A stretch of DNA of 64,000 nucleotides, taken from NCBI GenBank assembly GCA_037833965.1, contig AP031352.1:7792501-7856500 (forward strand). The letters are read 5' to 3'. Source of the DNA: Marchantia polymorpha subsp. ruderalis (taxonomy: Eukaryota > Streptophyta > Marchantiopsida > Marchantiales > Marchantiaceae). The notes under the pieces were generated by a model. The model was not told where the DNA came from, did no database searches, and saw nothing but the letters and a program-made list of their open reading frames with translations. How positions within the stretch are numbered: position 1 is the first letter of the stretch; each line of letters opens with the position of its first letter. A program made the position numbers and the translations under genes. Shown here one piece after another: positions 35,601 through 46,770 of this stretch.

Positions 35601-38600
35601 CATGGCTCATCATCATCCTTTAAAGGGATGTGAGTTTGTTCATAAAATGCACTCTCGATGCATATTATGTACATTGTACGTCTTCAAATTTCTTTCTATG
35701 AGTGTATTTAATCTTGCTCTTGACCTAGCTCTCACATGGACAAGGATAAAGATAAATTTCATCAAGAGATGTAACATCTACATCATTCGAATTAAATCTA
35801 TCATGTCTCTGCATCTACTGTTGTTGACTTTCTAATATTGATCCACTATTTTAAACAGTAGTCATCTACGTTTTTCATCTCAAATTAGAACGAGCTTAAC
35901 ATTCAAGCCATGTTATATTCTCCCTTAGTAGACAATGGAATCTTTCCTCTACTTGTGGTGACCGAGGAAGTCATGTTGAGTTTGATAGGAGATTTCATCT
36001 GATTACCCATTTTACATGACAAACATGAGGAAAAGTATGTTTATCTAGCTTTGTCTCATGAAGCATGTTTACTATACCCTCATCTTCCTTGTGATCAAAG
36101 CATCCTTGATGAAAATGATCTCTAATACTTAAACATTTACTTGAATATCGCCAAGGCATTCCGGCACTGATGCTAAATGCCTTTACTAAAGTGTGTGATT
36201 TACATTTTCATAATTTTTCAGCTTTCAAAACCTTATTGTTTCAGATTTGTGAGTTGAGAGTTTTTAATTTAGCGCATACAGTAAAATTTCTTGACTAATA
36301 TCATTATTGAAGTGTATGAATATATTTAGGCGGTGAAATTATGAGGAGGCAGGGATTGCTGCAGCGTTCAGCTTAGTGCACCTTCCCTCATTCCCAAAGC
36401 ATGCATGTTGTAGCCCACAATTTAGATTGGTTGTAAATATTTTAATTGGTTTTAATACCCTTCTTCACTTTTTTTTTAAATCCACATGTGGTTGCATAAT
36501 GACTTTTAAGAATACAAGGATTCATTTCCTGATTGAAGGGCAGAGAAATACTAAGGCAGTCCGAGAAGTGCATCTCCATTGTAAAGTGACCTATATTATG
36601 ACACAACCGATTTTAAGTTTAAGATTATTTTCAAGACCTTTTGAAAGACAGCAAGCGGATATCATTAGAGTCCGTAACGTGCGTTGGATAAATATAATAT
36701 ACCTGTTGGATAAAATATGACATGATCTTTTCTTGACAACAGAATTGCAGGTAGGGAATGCACGGACGATGGAAACACACTACAAGAAGGCGCGTTATGC
36801 TTGTAGCTGTCACACGCATGCTTTCTCACATTTTATCTTTGAGACTTTTTATGGTCTCCAATGTCAGCTTGATGAGTTGATTTGATCAGCAGTCCATGCA
36901 ACAAACTTGACATTTGTATATATCTCTATGTTGACAACTTTTTTCAACAAGTGGATATTGAAGACCCTTCAGCAATATGAGACCATGATCATCGTTCAAA
37001 AATCTCCTTAAGTTCTGAAATAATATCTACCATGTGTCATTTGTGGACTTGTTAGTGACCAAACACATCCATTCCATCATCAAAGTTTATTGTACTTTCG
37101 TATCAACTTGGGGTATTTTTTTTGTCTCTTTTGGTACTTGAAGTTTTTGTGTGGTGCAGTCTTGCATATGCATGCACTTTAATCATTCCATTTGTACAGA
37201 CGTACGGCTCTCAGTTAGATTTGCAACTTGCAAGACTAAGAGTGAGTTTATCTTATATTGTAATGATGTGCTCGTATGGGTGGAGGGCCTTCAACTGTGA
37301 CGTCATTAATTTATTCATTCAGTCACAACCAGTTCCAGCTACTACTAACAAATCGCTCAAGCATCAAGCCATGCAACTGAAGCAATGGCATCCTAGATAT
37401 TTCTGGTGTATGCTTTGAGAAATTTGTATACATTTGACCCACTCTTTATATCTTTGATCGGAACCAATTAAACTACGAGTGATTTCGCATCTGGTCCTTG
37501 TACTGGACTGGCCTTTTCCGCGTTTCTGTATGTAATATATTTTTTCTCAGAAGGTCAGAAGTCCCATCAGTACTGCGAAAACTGTGTACAGTAGAATAGG
37601 TTCAGATGGTTTCGTTACTTAAGTTGCTCACGACATGTCAGAGCGGAAGGAGCCCTGTCCGCTGAGAGAATTTTGGATTGTGAATCTGTTGCAGAGTGAA
37701 AGATGATTTGTCGTGACGTTGTTTGTACATGTTTTGACGATCTGGTTGGATTCACTGAGACATTCGATTGTCAATTATGTTTTCTGGTGGATTAAAATCT
37801 TCGAAAATAGGTCTTTCTGCCGTCGAGGAGCATCGTCGTGGACATAGTTTCTGCATTATTGACAGTACATCATTTTCATTCCATTTTTGTTTACCTATCT
37901 AATCACTTCTGTTACGTTTGTCGTTTTCTACACGTCATAATGGTTAGTTGTACACAAGTCATTTCAATCCTCATGGTTCCTCACAGTGTCGTACAGACAA
38001 CAAATTTGCGTATATTCATATAATCCATTGTTTATATATGATTAAGTTATAAAATGAATTTTAAATGTAATTTCTCTGTCCGATACAGCAGTGTACTGTT
38101 TACATCAGAAATATTGTAAATGAATTTCCTTCCCTTTTCACGTGTTCCCAGGGGACAGTTAGCGACAAAAGTGAATTTTTCTTTCTTTTTCTCTATACAC
38201 TTTATAGGTGTCTATATAGTCTGTATACATTTAGAACATGCACTGTTTTAAATTTGATTTTTTTCAACGTTAACAATGTTTACGTTTCTATATTTTCTTT
38301 ATAACATTAGAGATTTATGTAGAGAGAATATAGTTATAGTTGGCTCGGGGCTAATTGGCATTGCTGTTATATATTCTCTGGATTGTGGAAAACCCTATCG
38401 TAGAAGTCGTTGCTACTCACACACGTATATTATAATCCTGCATAAACCAATAAGAGAATTATCTCTAGTGAGTGAGAGCTATCTAAACATATTCTTTGAC
38501 ATAGGAGAATAAATCATCATCATCACCGGCAATACAATTCGTAAGCGGATTAATTGCACATAACGAGTAAATGATGTAAGGATTCCACAACTTGACACTT

Positions 38601-39335
38601 CAAATGGTTAACTGTGATATTTGATGTAAATTCATCGTTTTGGCCGGATTTTTTATTGAGCCACATATGATAACAGTAAATCGTATGTGCGATTCGCACT
38701 TTGGGTACAAATTCCCAATAAAAAATCAGCTCACACATATGTTTCTAACATATGAGAGATTCCTTAAATATCTGCTACTAAATCCTACAACAATCGTTGC
38801 TACCACGGATGAGAACATTTTGGAAACTTTCCATCCTTCCTAATTATACACCAACTCCATATTGGTTGAAGGTTGATGTGAGCGAAGAATTTTTCGTCAT
38901 CCTTCACTATCTAAGCGTTACTGCGCACTCGCTCAATGAATACTAAGGATGAATACTCCTCTTCAGCTCTCAATCAGTCAACTCTCCATAGAACCGGCTA
39001 GAACTTACCTACTAAGATGTCAGAGAATTACAGGTATTGCGAGTGAGCAAAAGCTTGACATTACCATGTTAAACTACCCGCCAGCTTCAGGTTGCAGAGC
39101 AGTTTAAGCTTCAGTGAAGCAATATCGGAATCTGATTTTGAAGCTGCGGTAAAATCATACCCACTCTGATTCCAACTCATGACATGACTACTTCTATGCA
39201 GGTGTTGTAGCTCGTATTCCATCTACCGAAGTCAAATCCAGCTCAAAAAATCGTTAAGTGATAGCTCCAACTCAGTCGTCGGAAGATTCATTGAAAATCG
39301 TCAGACCGGAAGGTATGTACAGGAGGCACTTCGTC
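35601..39335. other. Region downstream of chalcone synthase, no gene recognised
   Basis: The DNA is less AT-rich than the block before it. Open frames at 36376-36720 (114 codons) and 37122-37418 (98 codons) on + have no recognisable motif. A 78-codon frame (38276-38512, +) contains IVIVGSGLIGIAVIYSL, which resembles a dinucleotide-binding loop but stands alone. The last few hundred bases before 39335 should include the chalcone synthase 3' UTR. Confidence 0.5.
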
Positions 39336-41043
39336 TTAGACACTCTCCGCCTGCTGCATGGGAAGAGCTCGCAGTAGCAGAGTCTCCACCGTTAGACCTG
39401 GCCCGAACCCGATGAGGAATCCCCACTCATTACCCTCGCCGAAGGTGCTCTTGTTTGACTCCAATGACCTTTCCCTCACTCTGTCGAGCACGAACAAAAC
39501 AGATGCACTAGACATGTTTCCGTAATCAGACAAGATATCTCGACTGGCCTGAAATTTGCCCTTCTCCAACTCCAACTTCGCCTCCACCTGATCCAAAATG
39601 GCTGGACCTCCTGGGTGTACGGCCCAGAAAAGTTCGTTCCACGAAGAGGCCCCTACCAGGTTCTTAGTGTCTTTAAGGAACCCTCCAATGTTCTTCGTGA
39701 TCAGTCCGGGAACATCCTTCAACAGGTGGAATACAAGACCTGCTTCTGTCAAGTGACCGTCAATAGCACCGTCGCTGTCGGGAAGAACCATCTCCCCTGC
39801 CCAATGCATCTCGTACATTGGTCGCTCAATGCCAGGTCTGGGGTCAGAGCCAACAATGACGGCAGCGGCGCCGTCTCCGAAGAGCGCAGATCCGACGAGG
39901 CCATCGATATGGGTCTCACAGGGAGCTCTGAACGTAACGGCAGTAACTTCACTGCAGATAGCAAGAACTCTGGCGCCAGCATTGTTTTCCGCCAAATCCT
40001 TGGCGACTCGCAACACTGTGGCACCGGCGAAACATCCTTGCTGGTACATCATGACGCGCCTCACATTCGGTCGCAGACCCAACAGCTTCGCAGTTGCCAA
40101 CTCCGCTCCCGGCATGTTCACTCCGCTGGTTGTGGCCATGACAATGTGGGTGATTTCTGACTTGGGTCTACCCCACTCTTTGATGGCGTTCAAAGACGCC
40201 TCCTTTGCTAACTTCGGCACCTGGGCGATGGCAATTTCTTGACGACAGTTCAAAGAGGTCTCCATGTAGGAGCACATAGCGGGGTTGCTTTCAAGGATTT
40301 TTTGGTCCAAGTAAAAGTGCCTCTTCTTGATGCCAGACTTGTCACCTGTTACAAGAGTGAATGTTAGGCAGGAGGCAAACACTCACATTTCCGCTTCCAA
40401 ATTGAGAGGGTCTTGCTTTCTAAAGACACGCATAAAGCGCGAGTAGAAACAGCCCTGAGTGGCTATACATCCTAAGACTGCGTGCATTAGCAAGAAACGT
40501 TTTGGTTGACTAGCGACATGTATACATCGGAAGAGTCAGGACAGACGAATTGTATCCTGTAGAGATGAAGCTTTTCACACTGCCATGCATATTTACAAAT
40601 ATACCGAAAGATCGGCTAACTCAATGAAGTCACACGTACTTCGTTCGGAGACGATACTAAAGGACAATGCAACAGAGAATTTGAGCCAATTCTTCGTATA
40701 CGCAGTCAATACCAGATCTTCAGTGACACACTAGAAAAAATCGAGGCACATGTGCCTCGCTGGAGCTATATTCGGACTTGTAGAGGACGCATTTCAGTGT
40801 CGAGAAAGAGAACTTACAGATACGTTGGAATTTGGCCTTCAATGCAGGCTTATCATTGCTGTTGGTGATGTTGAAGAAGAAATCAGGATATGTTGCCTGC
40901 TCGAAAATGTTCGCGGGTACAGCCTTGCCCATGGCCAGCACGGTGGCTGGACCTACAGCTTGGGCGATGAGGCGGGGCCTGCTCATGGGGACCGCTGAAG
41001 CAGTCTCAGCTGCGCAAGTTGCATCGACTGCCTGGGGTGCCAT
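39336..41043 (-). CDS. CHS: Chalcone synthase (type III polyketide synthase)
   Basis: Exon 1 is 41043-40818, intron 40817-40346 (472 bp, GTAAGT...AACAG) and exon 2 40345-39336 (TAG-type stop read as TAA/TAG class; the + strand shows tta at 39336-39338, so TAA). This gives 411 residues. The intron splits Cys76 after its first base, the position conserved in CHS genes. The enzyme condenses p-coumaroyl-CoA with three malonyl-CoA to naringenin chalcone in the cytosol, the first flavonoid step. The catalytic triad is Cys180, His319 and Asn352 (alfalfa 164/303/336), gatekeepers Phe231 and Phe281, and the GFGPG loop is at 388-392. Pocket residues Thr148, Thr213, Gly272 and Ser354 (alfalfa 132/197/256/338) match CHS, not a diverged stilbene or pyrone synthase. 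The ATG at 41043 has a good context (aacgATGGC) and is the first ATG after an in-frame TGA upstream. The N-terminus is about 16 residues longer than in alfalfa. A Met at residue 20 is an alternative start. Confidence 0.95.
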
Positions 41044-41275
41044 CGTTGCAGCTGAGGAAGAGCTACCTCGGGCCTGTTGGGTCTCCTGTGAGCGTTTACA
41101 CACTCTTCAGTTGTGGAAAACAGGAGGAAGTTGACAGGTCTTCGTTGTCGAGAGACAAGTCAGATTGTAGTCTGATACTGGACAGCAAGTGCGAGTTGGT
41201 GGAGCACAGACGTAGAGCAGATGTAGAACTGCTGCCGCTGCTGTGTGCTTTGTTTCTAACACATCTGTTTCTGGC

Positions 41276-41281
41276 TTTATA
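41276..41281 (-). promoter_or_regulatory. TATA box of chalcone synthase
   Basis: On the - strand the sequence reads gattataaagcc, with TATAAA at 41281-41276, 233 bp before the ATG. Transcription would start about 30 bp downstream, leaving a 5' UTR of roughly 200 bp. A caccaac (MYB-type) motif lies near 41197, inside that leader; its use is unknown. Confidence 0.55.
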
Positions 41282-41343
41282 ATCCCTTGCTCGCGGGCTC
41301 CCTTTGGGAACGAGGGGTGCCCACAGTCGTCATCTATCATCGT

Positions 41344-42010
41344 CGATCGTGCATCTGATGCATGGACTGAGAGCCGGCGACATGGCAGAGGGACGTCCTC
41401 CTGCTGCTAGAGGTACCGGAGCTTCTCTGTAGTTCCATCCCCAGCAGGCCGCCGCCGCGTGCACATACACAAGAATAGCGTTCTCTACCGGCAGAATCCG
41501 GTCATTGTAGCGGCTCCTCCAATCGTACCCACCCTACAACGGCTACTCTGACTCCGTAGCTCGGTGGTTCATTCTGCAGCCATCAATCGTTGTTACCTTC
41601 ACTAACTCATGCACACCGAACGCGGCTCAAGCAGACTTTCCTGTATTGACCTTTCCTGCCATACGGTAGTTGCCTGTTTGATACATTCGTATTCGTATAT
41701 GTACAACGCTGTATTCCCTCCAGGTGTGCCCATCATTTGCACCTAGTTTTAGATCTTCAACAAGATGCAAATGGTGTATAATGTCGTATCAGAAGGTGAG
41801 AGCTGGGTTAAAGATATTGCACTGTACTGTAAATATATTGAAGACGTGACCTGACTCTGTATCGACATGTGTAAGGAGTTGAGTTATAACTCCGAAAGTC
41901 AATCATTCTTCTCATCTATCATGTTGACCTTTGTCCAGGACTAAGTGTATAATTTCGCTCTGTTCTCTTCTTGTTAGAGGCGACGACAGCATTTCAAGGT
42001 TCAAAGCTAC
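41344..42010. other. Upstream region of chalcone synthase
   Basis: Moderate GC content, no gene recognised. It presumably contains the distal promoter. I saw no clear paired light-response unit (G-box with MYB site), though short motifs cannot be ruled out. Confidence 0.4.
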
Positions 42011-42060
42011 AGACTGATAAACAAAAGACCCTTCATTAAAGGTCTTTTCTTTATCAGTCT
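42011..42060. repeat. 50-nt hairpin about 1 kb upstream of chalcone synthase
   Basis: agactgataaacaaaagacc (42011-42030), a 10-base loop, then an inverse copy (42041-42060) matching 19 of 20 bases. It could be a tiny foldback element, a transcribed hairpin or a bidirectional terminator-like structure. The stem is at the short end for a plant microRNA precursor. Confidence 0.8.
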
Positions 42061-45000
42061 AGATCAGAAATTACGTAGGTGTTCTTCGTGAACAAAGATT
42101 ACTGGATAATTAAGTGATCATTGGACGCAATCGAGTCTACTCCATGTAAGCTCAGAGTGTACGGAGATATTACGTTTATATTAAAAGAACTTTTTCGTGT
42201 GAAAATTTGTCAAGAATTATTGGCAGAAAAGTGGTGAGACTTGGATGAGATCAATTAGAATATGCGCACTAACAGTTGATCCCTGTATTTTAGTTGATAT
42301 TTTCTTGTGAGCAAGAACCGCGCCAAGATGACATGCTCGGAACTCTTTCGGATTCCGTTGGGCAAAAAAAAGAAAGGATTATATGAAAACTCTGCAACTC
42401 CAATACCGGTGTTGTTATCTTACGAGGAAGAAGTGTGAACGACTGGAACTCTTGTCATTAGAAATGAAAAAGTCTAGACGTCCTTTTCAACCATGAACGG
42501 AACTGTTCTCAAGATAATCAGATAGTTCGCCCATGTTGATTCAACAACTGCTATTTTAGATGAGCTGGGAGGATGCGAAGCTGTGCAGTTTCCTGGAATA
42601 TAGTGGACGAGTCTCACGCTGCATAGTTAGGTGACTAAACCACCTGAAAGAGATGCTCTCTGGCGCTTGGAGCATTTCGAACAACCGCCAAGTTAGCAAT
42701 GACTACCCGAGATTCTCCCATCTTAATACACTACAAGACATGGCGAAGTTGGGTGAATCGATCGTATCACATGGATTTTGTAGATAGACATTCCGGTAAT
42801 GTTAAAGGAATAGTTGGTGGTTCCTTTCCGCTGAAGCCGTGTTTCGTAAAGATCAACAGTCTGTAGCTTACTAATGTATGTGTTGTTTGTTTCTCACAAG
42901 AAGACAGCATCGCAGTTTGGTGACTCTTCTCAACATCACATGTCATGTCAGTCGCTCGCAGCAGAAAGATGGCATACATGTTAGATTGCCGGAATGCGTA
43001 CTCAATCCCAACAACAACCGCATTCTTGTCACGTTCCACTTCCTGCCGATTGCTCTGGATCGAGAGTTGGGTGCGGGGGCCAGGGACGCAGGGACATCCC
43101 CCCGCCCCCGAGGGTCCTTGGTCCGCTGGATGCCGGTTGCATCTCCTTCTCCCTTTATTCCGGGAGCTTGCTTGGTGGAAATGGCATGCCGCTTATCGGT
43201 GTCGACAATGGCGACGACGAGCGATGAGTTGGCTGATGCGCCACGTGGTTCGGGAATTAAGGGACAGCGCCCGGTTTCGCTTCGCTTTCCGTTGCAGGCA
43301 GAACATTGAAGAGGAGGGTCAGAGGCCGATGATACGAGAGAGCTCGCATCGCGTCTGCTCTCATCACGAAGGGGAGCGGACGCCACGAGCTACGAGCAAA
43401 AAGACTTGAAGAGAAAGGGAGATATCGCATGGCATCGCGGGAAATCTGAACGGTCGAAAACAGGACAAGGATCCTTCTGCTGTACTGGGCCGAGGATGAG
43501 GTCAAATGTGTGTGCTGCCGAGGGTAGGTTTGCGAGACACGATGTGGTGGTCTTCTGCCATCTCCACGTTGCTCGAACCTTTTCGGAAGCCGTTTGGCCA
43601 GTCCAGCATCGGAGTTCCAGTGACGAAGCACAGTCTAGTCCGTGTGTGAATCATTATGAACACTACAAGGAGCACCATCAAAACACAAAGGACAAATGCT
43701 GGCTCTGTATAGCTGCAGCCTGTTTAGTTCAAAAAGCGATGCGTCAAATCCGTCGAGCCCTTCCCTTTTCCAAGCTTCATGATGCTCCTCCTTCCCAATT
43801 GAATTCATACTCTGTGACTTCCACCGACAATCATGTCGATGAAGACGCAAGTGACGGACCAGCTCGAGAGAAGCAATAATCCAAGCTTATTTACGGCCAA
43901 TTTTACTAATTCCTTGACTGTACTCGTACTTACCCTGTACTTTGCTCAACGATCACGAGATAGACACGTGATGCAGTTTATCTCGAACTTTAGGCACCTA
44001 TGGGTCTTCGACTATTCCTGAAACGTGTGTGTATCCAGATAATGGGAAACCTTTTACGATGATTGTGGTTTGACCAAATGTATTCAAAACCATCAAAAGG
44101 TTTCTTTCTGTCTGCGCGGTTGGAACCAGTTCCTTGAAATTGATACAGATCCTATTTCTATAGCTCTCTAAACAATGCACATTCTGAAACACATCTGTTA
44201 CGCTCGCAATCGATGACAATTTGGACGGAAAGTTGATCCAGATAGCTGTGAAGTTATTGTCAAGAGCCCCCTCAAACATCCGGTGGAGATGCTCGTAAGT
44301 TGCAATCATGAGCTATCGCTTGCCGGACATCGGCTTCAGACTTTTTGGCCCATAACCGAAATCGTTGAAATTAGCAAACTCAAGTTTCTTAAAGCATTGT
44401 GGATACTTTTATTAAAGCAATGTTTTCTCTGAAAGGATTTAGTCTTTTAATATTAATCTTCGACCTGAACTGCATCCATGCCCATTTCCTGTGGTGAGTA
44501 CGTTGAGAGCCCATAAGAAGAAGACTTTAAGATACATGTGGTCGCACCCTCAGACAACGTCATCATTGGGAAATTGATCCAAAAAATATGTTAAAGCTCC
44601 CCGTTTAGAACCCCGTAAGAAAAACCTCCAAAGTAAGACATTTGAAAAACAATACACATTTACAGAATTGATGTGGTCACATGACATATCCGGTAGATTA
44701 AATGCGATACTATCGACCTTGAGACAAAGACTGACTATAGGCAAGGCCAGAAAGTATTCTACATGTATATAGATGCGCATGTCTTGCAATGTTGTGGGAA
44801 TATAATGGTTTACCACAACGCAAATTATAGTCTTCTTTATCAATGTCTAGATTGACTGGATTCAATTTGGCGTCTACTTTGTTTGCTTATGGAAGTATTC
44901 CGTCCGTTCTTTTGTTCCAAGCACCGTCAGTTTCCTTTTACAAGCTAAATGGAAACCAACACAGAACCTTCGCTATAAGCTATCTCAAAGTTTGCACGCA

Positions 45001-46100
45001 ACGTATACGAATTAAACAATCATGGTTTTTTCAACTGTTGAAAAAAACCACTTAGCACTTACAGTTGAAAAAACCAACATTCCTTCTAGATCATATGATC
45101 AGGTGTATTTCACCTTAAGAATTGTGGGCTTTGAACTTTTTGTGTCCATCTGATAAGGCCAGCTCACTAATTCATCTCCGTGCTTAACAAGTTCCAAATT
45201 ATTGTTTTGATCCTTGATGTTGGTGTTGGTGCAAAAGGGATACCGGACACAAAATCTTCTTGCATGGGCACCTTAGAAATGCAACCCGTGCAAATGCTCA
45301 ATGTCCAAGACCTAATACATAAATTGGAAAGCTTCTGTGAACGATAGCTGGAAATATATAATATATACTGAGTCGTTAAATTGAAGTCCCTCAAACTCTC
45401 ATGAGAACCATGTTAATACGATCCGAAATGAATGCGATGGTGCGCTGGTATTTGTCAAGTTGATATACCCGACAGAGTCTTCACCACGGACTTCTCGAAA
45501 GACGAACTATTAACAATGATGTTTTCGAAAACCCAAGAATAGTTACCAACTCCTGTAGTCTTTCATGTGCCTAATCAGAATCTGAGCAAGATATTTTAAC
45601 TGCTGGGTCTCCGACATTGTGATGATGGACGTATTATACTACCTGTTGCATGGCATGATGCGGCGGCCATGTAAGGAACTCTCTGAAATGTCTGAACAGT
45701 GGTATTTAAATAGCGCGTTTCCAAAAAATCTGCATCGGTAATGCAGAATAGAGAATTGCAAAGTACTTCTCAGTCTGAAAATAAAGGTGTTTCATATCTT
45801 TGGTCTCCATTTCAATAAGTATAAAACAAAAAGTAAACGTCCGAACAGTACCAGTGAACAGTCTCTTCAGTAGTACATCCGGGACTAGAAGTTTCATGAT
45901 TTAGATTCAGCTATACGACTCACTTCATCTTCAGGTGTTCCCAGGTGAGAAAGATCCATGTGCCGAGGCAAATAGTATGATACCTATATTAAGTAGCCAT
46001 TAAGTTGCAACACAACTCAAAACATGAATGAAACGCAGGCATTAAAGATACGACAATGCATAGTCCGTGGCCAGGAGCAGTAAGAAAGTTTGGAAAATCA
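42061..46100. other. Unassigned region with GC-rich patch
   Basis: 43,040-43,900 is clearly richer in G and C than all else in the window except chalcone synthase. It carries overlapping open frames on both strands (e.g. 43406-43879 on +, 43631-43257 on -). None has a known motif, and several lack an ATG. This could be a CpG-rich promoter or first-exon region. On the - strand between 45900 and 44000 there are leucine-rich frames (44309-43998, 44843-44550) that do not form a clear repeat family. Confidence 0.45.
45023..45076. repeat. Foldback with two alternative pairing arms
   Basis: tggttttttcaactg (45023-45037) pairs perfectly with cagttgaaaaaacca (45062-45076). It can also pair with the adjacent gttgaaaaaaacca (45037-45050). 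Two inverse copies of one arm lie in a row. Confidence 0.75.
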
Positions 46101-46725
46101 TAGAGGTGATCATTCGATGGGTTATATGTCAAGTATAATAAACCAATGGTTCAAATTAATTATTGGAAAAAATCTTATACACTTTGTACTTATCATTCTT
46201 TGACCATCTATTAAACAACACAATGATTATAAGGTTATATTATATAACACTACACAAGCTGGATAACAAGTTCCATCGTCCGATCACCATTCTTAAAAAA
46301 ATATAGTTGTGCAATTTAATTCGATTTCATTTGATTTATAGTTAGAAGAAATTTTCATTTTGAGACTATAATCTATACAAAAGTTCTGTTGAATTGATTT
46401 TTTCAATAATTCAAATTCAACTATATAAATTTTTGACATTATTATTTAGAATATATTTTGATTTTTTTATGAATAAATTCTTCTCTAATCAATCTTTTAT
46501 CATAATGAATTCCTTTGAAAAAATTATAATAATATACGATTTTACTTCGAAAAATATTTTGATTTCCAATGTACCCAGACTAGTAAACTGGACTAGTAAA
46601 CTGGTAATTCCTTGACGCTTTTATTTCGATCATATATATAGAGATGCATAAAAGGATGATCTTCATTTTTAGTTCTTGTACATTAATATAATCAAAATAT
46701 TTTATTAATTTTCGACTTCTTAGAT

Positions 46726-46728
<3 letters not shown>

Positions 46729-46767
<39 letters not shown>
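46729..46767. repeat. (TA)n microsatellite
   Basis: About 39 bp of uninterrupted TA dinucleotides in AT-rich non-coding DNA. Confidence 0.95.

Positions 46768-46770
<3 letters not shown>

Noticed and set aside
39615..40242. Long open frames on the + strand (181 and 137 codons)
   Set aside because: They lie antisense within exon 2 of chalcone synthase and have no similarity of their own. They are shadows of its codon bias.
41044..41103. Twenty extra N-terminal residues for chalcone synthase
   Set aside because: That longer frame begins with GTG, not ATG, and is preceded by an in-frame TGA. The ATG at 41043 has good context.
42943..43386. 147-codon frame on - starting MASAPL
   Set aside because: The first codon is GTG, and overlapping frames on + are just as long. 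No known motif, so not called as a gene.
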